A stretch of DNA of 64,000 nucleotides from Nicotiana tabacum (lineage: Eukaryota > Streptophyta > Magnoliopsida > Solanales > Solanaceae), in the NCBI RefSeq assembly GCF_000715075.1, contig NC_134096.1, positions 65,725,026-65,789,025 on the forward strand. Direction: 5' to 3'. A program made the position numbers and the translations under genes. The notes beneath the pieces are model-generated. The model saw nothing but the letters and a program-made list of their open reading frames with translations. It ran no database searches and was not told where the DNA came from. Of the stretch, positions 11,251 through 21,079 are shown piece by piece. Position 1 is the stretch's first letter. Each line of letters starts with the position of its first letter.

Positions 11251-11561
11251 ACGGATTTTGCTATTCAAGTGTTTATTTGTTTAGAACACCATAGTATTTG
11301 TCTTTTTGGAGATTAACGTTCTCAACGATGAATTTGATCATTCGACTTCTAGTTACTAGGTTGGGGTTGAGCCAGCAACCTAGTCAAAAGGCACTTTAAA
11401 GAATCTCTCAAAAGGAAAAGAAATTAGGAAAGTACATTAATGATGCCTCGACAGCAAACAAAAAGCTTTTATATAAATCGAAACAAGCACATAATTTACG
11501 GTTCAAGCAAAATTATATCTAAAACAATGCAGAAATGATTCGTCAACTCTGATTAGCTAAC
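11251..11561. other. 3' flank of the RING-H2 gene
   Basis: AT-rich sequence downstream of the minus-strand gene stop. It should contain the 3' UTR and poly(A) site of that gene. I see no other feature. Confidence 0.4.
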
Positions 11562-12299
11562 TTAATCAAGCTGTTTGAGGGTCTCTTGATGTAGTATTTC
11601 TTCATGGACCAAATGGATACTTTCTATAGGTTGGGTTGCTCTCAACTCAGTAGAATTCTCACTTAAACGGACACTTTCTTCTTGGCTCACTCTCCAATCA
11701 TTTCTTGTTTCACTAAAGCTCACATTCGCTTCACTAGTTTGGCCATCAGTTGAACCAACTCCGCTCAATTGCTCACTGTTTTGGGTTGTATGATTCGCTC
11801 TCATCTCAAAGCTTAAATAGTTAACGGAATTGCCACTCTCTGGTACCAATATCATCTCTGCTAATTCAGCAGTTTCCGCGTTTAATTCCTGCCTGCCACT
11901 TTCGCTAAATCGGCTACTTTCTCCTCCAGATATGGATCCACCAGCAGTAGCTCTGCAAATTGGGCAAATGGAGATTTTCAAGAGCCACAAATCTACGCAC
12001 TCAGCATGAAAACTGTGATTGCACTGAGGCAATAACCTGCACTTATCACCCACCTTGAGATTATCCAAACAAACTGCACATTCAACTTGACTGGTTCCTT
12101 TATCTTTGGACTGAAAGGCATAGGAAGGAAGCTTTTCTATATCCTCATGGGACATGCTGTTGCTCGCTAAGCTGCCTCTTTCCACTATGTTAGTAGTTCC
12201 AATTCCTCTTCTGTAAGCTCTCCCGACAATACAGACATGAATTAGGATCAGAATTCCAATCCCCACAAAGAGCAGTATCATTGATATCGCGATCGTCAT
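11562..12299 (-). CDS. ATL-type RING-H2 finger E3 ubiquitin ligase
   Basis: A 245-residue intact, intronless protein. Residues 3-26 form a hydrophobic membrane segment. A basic stretch and a region like the ATL 'GLD' box (EDIEKLPSYAF, about 52-62) follow, then a RING-H2 domain with zinc ligands C74, C77, C93, H95, H98, C101, C112 and C115. Spacing is the ATL pattern: 15 residues between the second and third ligands, 10 between C101 and C112, with a Trp at 105 that contacts E2 enzymes in this family. The C-terminal half is Ser/Glu-rich and probably disordered. Expected role: membrane-anchored ubiquitin ligase recruiting an E2; the substrate is unknown. A TATA box lies about 115 bp upstream. 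The Pro usually found just before the first ligand is absent. It is the only ordinary gene here that looks functional. Confidence 0.93.
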   Translation of the reverse strand: MTIAISMILLFVGIGILILIHVCIVGRAYRRGIGTTNIVERGSLASNSMSHEDIEKLPSYAFQSKDKGTSQVECAVCLDNLKVGDKCRLLPQCNHSFHAECVDLWLLKISICPICRATAGGSISGGESSRFSESGRQELNAETAELAEMILVPESGNSVNYLSFEMRANHTTQNSEQLSGVGSTDGQTSEANVSFSETRNDWRVSQEESVRLSENSTELRATQPIESIHLVHEEILHQETLKQLD

Positions 12300-12406
12300 G
12301 ATTATAAGGTTATGCCTAATACATAGTTATTCATCTCATCTTTTGCTCCATCGATCTCTAAAATAATTATCTCAAGAGATGAAAACCAAGAACCAGTATA
12401 AGAGAT

Positions 12407-12414
12407 TATTTATA
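12407..12414 (-). promoter_or_regulatory. TATA box of the RING-H2 gene
   Basis: TATAAATA on the minus strand, about 108-115 bp upstream of the start codon at 12299. It implies a 5' UTR of roughly 75-80 nt. There is no competing ATG between it and the start that I can see. Confidence 0.6.
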
Positions 12415-12860
12415 CATTGGCTCCTCAGGTTCAAGAGAAATGGAGTTCTATCATTCTTAAAGGTGCTAAAGAGTGCGAATGCTGGAACTTATGGTTCTAG
12501 TTTTATGCAGAAAAAGTCACATCAGAGGGCATAAGCGGTGAATCACTGGAGGCCCATGTTCCGTGGGGTTTAAGTTTATTTCACTTGTGGAGTTGGTGGA
12601 GAATATAATATACAAACATTGTAGTTGTTGCAGTACATTAAAGTATTAATAAAGCTAAGACAGGAGAAACTTATCTATTTATCATATTCCTATCATTTCT
12701 TCGAATTAGGTCATTTGTTTGGAATGTAGAATGACTACGGAAGCCTACATTCAACGTCTTTGCCCCTGCTGTGATGTATTTGGCTAATGAGCTTTTCTCA
12801 AAATTCAAAAAGTGATTGTTCTCTGTAGTTTTCTATTTGTAGTTTCGTGCCTAAGTAGTT
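12415..12860. other. Upstream region of the RING-H2 gene, no gene seen
   Basis: Unique-looking AT-rich sequence, presumably the promoter side of the minus-strand gene. No open frame, repeat or motif stands out beyond the TATA box. Confidence 0.4.
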
Positions 12861-13850
12861 GTTAATTTAGACTACACTTAGACATAAGAAAGAGGGTTGA
12901 ATTGTGTTTTGCCTGATTTTTGCGTTTTCAAAGAACCTAGTTCTTTGAACTAGTTCGACACACTCAAACAAGAATAATTGCGGAAAAGTAATCAAGAGAT
13001 TTTTACGTGAAAAACCTCCTTGCTCAAGGGAGTAAAAATCACGACCTACCCAATAGGATTTTCCTCAAATCTCCACTAACTTCAAAGAACAATTTTTAGG
13101 TTACAGCTCAATAACAAAGGGGACTAACTCTAGTATCCTAACCCCTACAATCAACTCAATTGTAGCAACCCCGTTCCCGACTAACTCTAGCCTAGAAAGC
13201 TAATAAACAACAAAGTCTCAATAATAACCTATTACACTTCTATGAAAGCAGATAGGTTACATATCAGAAGAAAAGACTCAACCTAACAACTAAAAAACTC
13301 GAGCAACCTCATCTTCAAAACGTGTTCTTCAATTGATTGAGTTGGATCTTTAAAAGTACCTTGTTGCTTTTCTTGCTATCATCAGAAGTATTCTCTTGAT
13401 TTCTCTCAGTAACAGTAGTCTTGAATTATGGTAAAAGGTCTTCTTTTATAGGTGCAAGGTTGGCCGAAATCTTTATTAATTGCTCCAAAACCTAAAATAT
13501 TTCGGTTAAGAAAATCCTCTCCCGTTTAGGCTTGGTTTCCATATTTTACCCAACTTGCATCCTTCTTACTTTCCACGAGTATTTTCCATATACGCATATT
13601 CCTTTTATTACAGGAAGTCCTCCCAAATGCGTGGGAATGCTGGTCTTCCGCGTCTAACTAGCTGACTTCAGCCTGCTCTGTAAACCTGGTTCTTTTAATG
13701 TTCAATATACTCATCTTGTCTTATCTTCACACCAGTCTTGCAACGTGTCAAATTCGACCCTGAAACCTGGTTCTTATCATAGTTTGTTAATCATCAGTAT
13801 GTTGTCAGCTCAACAATAGTTGACCAACCCACAATGGATAAAGAAAGGTT
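12861..13850. repeat. Unclassified dispersed repeat
   Basis: The segment around GACATAAGAAAGAGGGTTGA, followed by blocks such as GTGAAAAACCTCCTTGC, has the look of a common interspersed plant repeat: no coding potential, moderate GC, and motifs unlike the neighbouring AT-rich sequence. I find no clear LTR termini, terminal inverted repeats or poly(A) tail, so I do not assign a class. Boundaries are approximate. Confidence 0.3.
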
Positions 13851-14352
13851 TTTGAACAAACAAAAGATTTTCTTTAAGTAAAGAGTGAAGCTACATCTGA
13901 TAAACAACCAATTAAATGAAACAGCGGATGAAATGTAATGTTACAATAATCTAGACAGTAGATTTACAATATCATGACAAATAATCTAGAATGGAGCTTT
14001 TTCTCAGATCAAGTGTTAGCGCTGCTCAGTAACCCAGAGGAACTAGATTGTAACAAACATCCTTGCATGGGCACCAAGAAACAAATCTCCTCGAATTTGA
14101 TATTAATGCATCGTCTTTAGATATTGATACAAACAAACAATAGTGGTCAAGGTCATATCTATGTTCCGTGGCGTGCACCGTCAATGATTTTAAGTACAAT
14201 GCAATGTGATCTTAATCATATACTCGAGACACTCTAGGTTTATAGCTCCGTTACGTAGTTTAACTGTCTACCAAGCACCTCACCCTTTAATGGTATTTAC
14301 AGGTATATTAGAATAAAGGGAAAATGTGCTCACTATGAACCAAAAAGAAGAC
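13851..14352. other. Gene-free interval
   Basis: AT-rich sequence between an unclassified repeat and a MITE. Nothing recognisable. Confidence 0.4.
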
Positions 14353-14360
14353 ACTATCGG

Positions 14361-14546
14361 CAATGGCGGAACTAAGATTTTCATTAAGGGGAGTCAAAAT
14401 ATAAAGAAATAAACTCACCAGAAGTTAAGGGGTGTTATTATATAGTATATATACATATTTTAAAAAAAATTACCGAGCTAAATAGTGTAATTTCCGACGA
14501 AGGAGTGTCAGTTGACACCCCTTGGATGCATGTGGCTCCGCCACTG
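14361..14546. mobile_element. Short hAT-type MITE (186 bp)
   Basis: Terminal inverted repeats CAATGGCGGAACTA and TGGCTCCGCCACTG (imperfect) bound the element. The flanks ACTATCGG (14353-14360) and ACTACCGG (14547-14554) form an 8-bp target duplication with one mismatch, pointing to a hAT transposase. It sits just past the 3' end of the TOG-type gene remnant. Confidence 0.8.
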
Positions 14547-14603
14547 ACTACCGGGCGACATTTGTCACACGAAGAACAGCTTGAGCACTTAAAGGTGAGA
14601 GCT

Positions 14604-16300
14604 TCAATTGACAGAAATGCTCCCAGGAATTGTTTCGGGGTCTTCACTCACTGCTGTTGGCGTCATATCAAGTGTTTTCTCGTAAACATTTTGCAGTTCT
14701 AACAATAGAGCACGAGCAGCCTCCCTTGATTCAGGGAGCTGGTCACTAAGTTGAGATGCGGCAAGTTGGATCAGCTTCTCAATTCCATATGCTTTAATTC
14801 CATCAACTCCCTGCAAATCGTACAAGTCCGTTACAGCCAACACATATATTCCTGAAAATAAAAGATTTCAAATAGTAAAAACACCTTACCAACTCAAAAC
14901 TTGGAAGCAGGACAAACATCTTATTCATCTTTTACTCATTCCACAAGCAATAGGATCATGCACGACAAAGTACATAGTCCTATTTCATTCCAGAAGAACA
15001 GGAACTTCGTTTTAAGCAACGCAGAGATGAGCATCAAAATATGATTTCACTCCGGCTTAAATCTCCTTGGATATGTTTAAATAGGTTCAGTAGATTAAGG
15101 TCACTGACAATATTATACTCGATAGTATAGTATTAAATACTTTTAAAATAAAATTCCTTCTTTAGCTCAGTCCGGGATCTAGATATGGTCAGCAAAACTT
15201 AGCAAGATAATATCTCAGTAATCAGATGAAGTTTCATCAGTCGTCAATCAAAAAACATATCAGAAAAGAAATAGGCTGTTCAGAACTCTAACCAGAGCCT
15301 TTGCTCGAATTCGAGGATTTCTGTTCTTAGATAAGGTTGCAGCTTGGGTAACAATAAAACTGGAGAAACCCATGTCGTCATGGATATTAGAGCTTTCTCG
15401 GTTGCCTCGCATACAAATCGCTTGTCTTGTGAAGAATTCAGAAAAAGTTGAACAAGCTAGGCACAAAGAGTGTCACTTTATAAGCACAAGGATGAAAACA
15501 AATTGTCTCAGGAAACTACATTGCACGTGCATGCACGAACAAGGTCGGTTGAAATCTAAGCTTACGAGAGGATCCATAGAGTCAAACAATTCTGTCATAG
15601 TATGCTTTGAAAATGTCTGCTGAAGTCATGATAACGGTTTTAGAAACAGCACTTCTTGGATTCTTCAAGGATTTCACAATAAGTGATATCACGTTTCCTC
15701 TGCTTATGTTAAGAAGAAAAAATTAACAGAGAACACATAACGTAGATCTGCCAAACCATTGGTAATATCCTCATTTACGAAATGAGACTTACAACATATC
15801 AAGGATTGCGTCTCTGTGGAACATGGACAAACGTCATACATCATTGAGTGCCCCACACACTAAAACCCAGTCCTTTGAGTCCAGCCCAGTCAACAGTGTC
15901 TAAAATATGGAAGGATATATACGAGATGTTGAGAAGAGGCTTATTCAACCGATACAAGAAACCAAACAGCAACAGAAGTAAGAAATGAAACCTCCAGATT
16001 TTGTTACTTTCAGGCTAATATCTACATCTTCTACATCCTTCAAATTCTCAGATTCAATGTATTCTACTTCCGAATTTCCAATCTCGGCCCCAGAATCACC
16101 TTGCCGTCTCCATTAGAGATAGGTTCTACTGGTAAGGCGGACTTTTCTCTTTCCATTTCTTTATGATTTCCATCAATATTCTCAACCTGCTTCCTGGAAG
16201 CATTCCCGTTACCGGAGATTTCAGTGAGATTGCCAGCTTCAGGCAGTGTTTTCAGATCTCTAGTTGCTTCCTCTGACATCATGTAGGAACTAAGCATTTG
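14604..16300 (-). pseudogene. Broken multi-exon TOG/armadillo-type fold protein gene
   Basis: Five minus-strand exons match a plant armadillo/TOG-domain family (CLASP-N-like, annotated in Arabidopsis as ARM repeat superfamily): 16300-15992 (linker ending YIESENLKDVEDVDI), about 15898-15793 (GLDSKDWVLVCGALNDV), 15699-15566 (SLIVKSLKNPRSAV), 15456-15293 (QDKRFVCEATEKALISMTTW) and about 14810-14604 (GIKAYGIEKLIQLAASQLSD). GT and AG dinucleotides flank the exons; I could not confirm phase across every junction. Breaks are a lost G in the first exon, CGA to TGA after ALNDV in the second, an extra T in the third and a lost base before NRNPRIRAK in the fourth. TOG-like folds in other families bind tubulin; the function here is unknown. 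A good acceptor before 16300 suggests a missing 5' exon, perhaps beyond the 15.8 kb insertion. Assembly errors could mimic the indels. Confidence 0.8.
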
Positions 16301-16655
16301 GCTAGAGTTGGAAGAAATTAAGCAAGAGTCAAGTCAATGATACACTTAACCAGGGCATGAGTTTCAGCATAGATGAGGCCTGAGGGCGAAATGATGCATT
16401 AAACAGATATCTAATTTTGAGGTTACCGTGGCATAGATTTTTGGACTAATATTACAAGCATACACATTCCATCCTGATCACATACGCCTTTCTGTTGAAA
16501 AGCTAAAGTACTACCTCAGGTAAGATGTGAGCCAAGAAACTACAGATTATTTATGGCTAAACTCTTAACAAATTATGGTTCTTTCTATTTGAAATGAAAT
16601 GAAACACGAATGATCAGCCAGGTATGTATTAAAGGACATCTATCATATAGAGCAG
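16301..16655. other. Likely intron or upstream sequence of the TOG-type gene
   Basis: The sequence just above 16300 reads on the minus strand as a pyrimidine-rich tract ending TCTAG, a good splice acceptor. The interval is therefore probably intronic. It ends in TATAGAGCAG (16646-16655), the left target duplication of the Mutator-like element. Confidence 0.45.
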
Positions 16656-17934
16656 GGCAAAATACATAAGTTACCCCCTAAACTATGAACCAAATCTATG
16701 CTACACACTTTTTGCGAACGAAAATCACTTTATACACTCAATCTTTCTAGAGTGTGTCTAAAACACACTACTTTTTTATTGACCAGTTTTTTAAAATATG
16801 CTTGATATCATGCACCAATAAGGTCGTGACATGTATTATAACAAAAACCTTAATTTACTCCTTAAATAGTAATTCTTTCTTTAAAAAATAAAAAGAGAAA
16901 AATAAAAATAAAAGCCTCCCCCTCCCCAACCCGTCTCTCATTTTCCCCAACTCCCACTTTTAGTCATCTTCTATTAGAGATTTTTCTGCCATTAAAATCA
17001 CTATTGCTACCACCATTGGCATAGAAACCATCACCATCAACATTATGTTTTAGAACAAAATCCATAAACACCATAACCCTATTTCTTTACGCCCATCCAA
17101 AAACAAAAATTACACAAAACATTCGGGTTTTTATGGCACTCCACCGGATGCCTGATCTAGAAACAAATTATGAAAATGTGTCAACTAAGTCCGAAAGCAA
17201 ATTTGGAAACAAAATTAATCATCATCATATTAATTGTGACATAAATCCAGCACTGGAAGGATTGTAGTCACACAGATAGTAGAGAAGGGAACAATTATAA
17301 GATTGTATACCCGTATTAAAGTAAATTTAATTTATTTTCTTCTCTCCTGCCATTGTTGAGCTTCAAAACCCAATTCTTCACCTTTGACAAAAAATAAGCA
17401 AAACCATCGCTCCGGTGAATCTGATACTGTACTAGGTATATAATTTTAAACCACAAAGTTGCTAAGGTAAAAGAATCGGTTTCCTGTGGCAAAGTTTTTG
17501 GGGAAACGTCAGAGAATTGTGACACAGTAAATGCACTGATTTTAGCAGATATGAAAACAAGAAAGGTGAGTGTCCAGCAAATCTAGAAATATTTCAGTCA
17601 AACTTGGAGGAGATTAATAATTAATTTGAATTTAAATTTAGATCTAGAATTATTTCAGCGTTTCAGAGTTTAATCTATGGAGAAGACAAAGGTAAGTGTC
17701 CAAGGAGAAGAAAAATGGGTGGAGTGGTGGGGGCGTGATAAGTAGGGATTTTAACCTATTATTTGCTCTCTTTTACTTGTGTTTTAGGCCAAAAATGCTT
17801 GAAGGTATTCCCGGAAACTAATGAAATATGCTTGCTTGCAGGAATTGTTCAAAATAAACCAAAGGAATCAAAATCAATTCACAAAGGAGTCAAAAGTTGA
17901 ACAAAAACCAAGGCTGGTCAAAGAGGTCTGAAGT

Positions 17935-18420
17935 GCGGACCGCACAAATATTGTGCGGCCGCGAAAGCCATGATGCGACCGCGATCATAATTATGCGGTC
18001 CGCAAGAGGGAGATTCAGAGAGTGTGATATTGGGCTAAATGATGAACGCGGACCGCACCAGAAATGTGCGGCCGCAATAGAAATTACGCGGACCGCGATG
18101 ACTGAGATTTAGAGAGTTGGCAACTTGAGCAAAAGAGAGAAGTGCGGACCGCACCAGAATTGTGCGACCACAAAAGTCTCATGTGCAGCCGCGATCGAAA
18201 TTATGCGGTCCGCAAGACGAAGAATCAGAGAGTTGATTTTAAGCCAAACTCAAGCAAGTTTGGACCGCATCACTTTTATGCAGTCGCACTTAGAATTATG
18301 CGGTCCGCGAAAGTTCAACTCAAACCAGATCCAAAAGAGAAGAACGCAAACCGCATCAGAATTATGCGGCCGCGAAAGCAAGAGTGCGGCTGCACTCAGA
18401 ATTACGCGGCCGCACAACCT
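17935..18420 (+). repeat. Phased array of GCGGWCCGC and GCGGCCGC words in the Athila U3 region
   Basis: Words GCGGACCGC, GCGGTCCGC and GCGGCCGC, plus variants with one C-to-T or G-to-A change, are centred near 17939, 17958.5, 17978.5, 17999, 18052, 18071.5, 18092, 18148, 18167.5, 18188.5 and 18209, and continue to about 18420. Within groups the spacing is 19.5-21 bp; between groups it is 53-56 bp. The array ends just upstream of the TATA box. GCGGCCGC is also the recognition sequence of a rare-cutting enzyme, so such sites are unusually dense here. Confidence 0.85.
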
Positions 18421-18456
18421 CCGCAGCGGCATTTTTGTCAGATATTTTTAGCTTAG

Positions 18457-18464
18457 TATAAATA
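18457..18464 (+). promoter_or_regulatory. TATA box of the Athila 5' LTR
   Basis: TATAAATA followed by GAAC, directly downstream of the CpG-word array. The same box stands at the equivalent place in the 3' LTR (31230-31237), and a near copy lies inside the element at 25655. It would start the genomic RNA. Confidence 0.7.
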
Positions 18465-19372
18465 GAACGTTTTGTCATTTTTAGGGGATATTATGTTTTG
18501 TTTGAGCACCTAAGACGACTGACTTTTCTGTTTTCGAAAATTTTGTACTAGATTCACTTCTTAACATTAGATTTTCATTCCATAAAATTAATATTGTAGA
18601 TTTTATCTTTAATTTCTGTTATTTTCATGAGTAGCTAAATCATAGCTAGGGTTGTGACCCAACCCTAGTGTGAGTATTTAATGGGTATTTAATTTTAGGG
18701 CTTGAATGTGAATGGGTTAGTGATATTTAGCCTAGTTCTTGTTAGAACTCAAGAATTAATGGTTGCAAATATTGATTCATGTCTTTATGACTTAGTCTCT
18801 ACTTGAGAAAGATGGACTAAGTCTAGGAAAACTAAGCTAATAAGGAATTGGGGTGAACTCAAGAAAATAATAGCCCCAATTAAAGGGTTAAATCTAGAAA
18901 TAGTAATACCCAACTTGAGCTAATATCACTTGATTTGCATGAATACCCATTTGGACTTGAGAAAGCCAAATTGGGCAAAATCACTCAAACTACCGAGAGG
19001 TATAGAGTGAGTACCCGGGTGTGATAGCTATATTACATTTCTAACTAATCAAGCTTGTACTAGATTTTGCTACCCGTTAGATATCCACCTAGGTAGAAGT
19101 CACTATCCTAGTCTCTTTAAACATTTGAGAAACAACAACAAAAATATTGTCCTTACTTTCAATTATTGCAATCTTTAGAGTAAAGTTAGAAGTAGAAATC
19201 AAACCCAAACTTGTGGAAGTGTAATTAGATTCAAAACCCGCATCTAGCTTAGATATAAATCCAATTCCAAACATTAATTCCCTGTGGATTCGATCCCGAC
19301 CTAGTTGGGTTAAAACTACATCGACCACCCTCGCTACTCAATAGTAGTGTAGGCTTGGACCCGATCAATTTT

Positions 19373-19389
19373 TGAAGCCATTGCCGGGG
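19373..19389 (+). other. Primer binding site (tRNA-Asp type)
   Basis: TGAAGCCATTGCCGGGG lies a few bases after the 5' LTR. It matches the usual Athila primer site TGGCGCCGTTGCCGGGG, complementary to the 3' end of tRNA-Asp, except for three substitutions. The GCCGGGG core is intact. Confidence 0.7.
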
Positions 19390-19488
19390 AGTTAAACAGA
19401 TTTATCTATATATCTAGGTGTTTATGTGTTTTGTCTTTCTTTCCTTCCGAGTCGCTAATTTTATTTGTGAATTGCTTTTAGGTACAAA

Positions 19489-21079
19489 ATGGCCCTTAAC
19501 AACGAGCCCTTCAAAAATTTAGCATTGGGGGAGGAGGTAGATGATGATCAAATGGATGAGGTTCATCCCGAGTCTCAAGTAAACAGGCGAGGCCGACTGC
19601 CTCAAGATTATGTCCCAAACCCTCCCCCCACCTCCACCAAGAGCAGCGCACCGGGTGTTACAGAATGAGGGCTATGCAAGTGCAATAATCCCGCCCCGGA
19701 TTAGGGCGGACAACTTCCAAATTACCAACGTGATGCTTACACTGCTTGAGCAGCGATGTTTCTTCACCGGGGCTCCACACCAAAATGCCTACAAGCATCT
19801 CAAGGGTTTCGGCGATACTTGTTGGGGGAACAAGCAAACAAATGTCACCGAGGATGCACTACGGTTAAGGCTGTTTCCCTTTTCTCTACGGGGAAAGGCT
19901 TTGGACTGGTTAGAGAGTTTGCCCAATCATTCCATCCACACTTGGGATGAGTTGGCCGAGAAGTTCATTGCCAAATTCTTCTCTCCGAGGAACATGGCTA
20001 CACTAAGGGATGAAATTTTATCTTTCAAACAAGAGCCCAATGAGCCATTGCACGAGATTTGGGAAAGATATCGCACCATGGTCAAAGAATGCCCGAACAA
20101 TGATATGACCGAGGCCATGATCCAACAGACCTTCTACAGGGGGATCAACACAACAAATCAGTGTGTGGTAAATCAACTCACTGGGGTTAACTTCATGAAC
20201 ACGCCTTATTCTGAAGCTTGTGAAATCTTGGATGAGATGGCGGACACCTCTTCGGCGTGGCAAAGTAGAGCCAAAATTCCTCAGGGTGACCCAAATGTTA
20301 TTCACCTACACAAGGAGATACATGATCATGGGCAAGCTATTGCGGAGTTGACAACCACCATGAACCAATTGGCCAAGGCTCAGCTTCAACAGGTTCAAGG
20401 GTCGAAACAGGTGAATGCTATGGAAGGGGTGAACATGATGGTAAATAAGAGACGACAACGAGGTCAACAAGTACAAAACCATCCGGAATAATCTGAGCAA
20501 AGTAATAGTGGGTATAATCAAGATGATTCATATGATGAGCAAGATGAAGAGGTTCAATATGTCAACAATTATCAAGGTCAAAGAAGCAATGCTCCAAATC
20601 AACAACAATGGAGATCACAAGGAAACCAAGAAAACTGGAACAACCAAGGCCACCAAGGAAATTGGAGTGGTGGCAACAACAATAATCAAAGAAATTGGGG
20701 TAATCAAGGTAATCAAGGCAATTGGGGAGGAAATAATCAAGGTAATTGGGGTGGAAACAATCAAAGCAATTTGGGGAACAACAATAATCAAGGGGTTTGG
20801 AACAATAACAATCAATAAAATCGGGGGTTGGACTTTCAGAGGCCCCCGATGTATCAACAACCAAATAACCCGCCTTCATATCTGTCACAAGGTCCTAGTT
20901 CTTCCAATAGTGAAATGGCACAGATTGAAAACATGTTTCAGCAAATGATGGAGAAAAACGCTGACTCCGATTCCCAATTAGCCTCCCACAGTACTTCTAT
21001 CCGCAACTTGGAGGTTCAACTTGGCCAAATTTAACAAGCTTTAAATACTCGCCCAAAGGGGACACTACCTAGTGATACG
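19489..21079 (+). pseudogene. Athila gag region (frameshift and stops)
   Basis: The probable start codon is the ATG at 19489. After about 40 codons the frame slips by one base in a C-rich run near 19612-19625 and then stays fixed to the end of pol. The retrotransposon gag domain is recognisable around 19790-20200 (residue patterns LRLFPFSLRGKALDWLESLP and FFSPRNMATLRDE). An Asn/Gln/Gly-rich low-complexity segment with many NQGNW-type repeats follows (about 20560-20815). In-frame stops lie at 20489, 20816 and 21032. In the family, gag forms the particle that packages element RNA. No zinc knuckle is obvious in this frame. Confidence 0.85.

Larger units (their letters stand above)
17736..19367 (+). 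repeat. 5' LTR of the Athila element (1632 bp)
   Basis: Starts TGATAAGTAGGG right after the GGGCG duplication and ends CCCGATCA just before the primer site. It holds the CpG-word array (17935 to about 18430) and a TATA box at 18457. By eye it differs from the 3' LTR at many positions, mostly single transitions plus small indels. Confidence 0.93.

Noticed and set aside
12861..13850. Naming this repeat as a specific LTR or SINE family
   Set aside because: No terminal repeats, primer site or A-tail could be identified, so the class is left open.
18125..18456. Overlapping frames of about 100 codons over the CpG-word arrays
   Set aside because: They arise from GC-rich repeated words in the Athila LTR and recur in several frames with low-complexity protein.
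20562..20888. Minus-strand frames opposite gag with repeated DYxxP motifs
   Set aside because: They mirror the Asn/Gln/Gly repeat region of gag on the coding strand.
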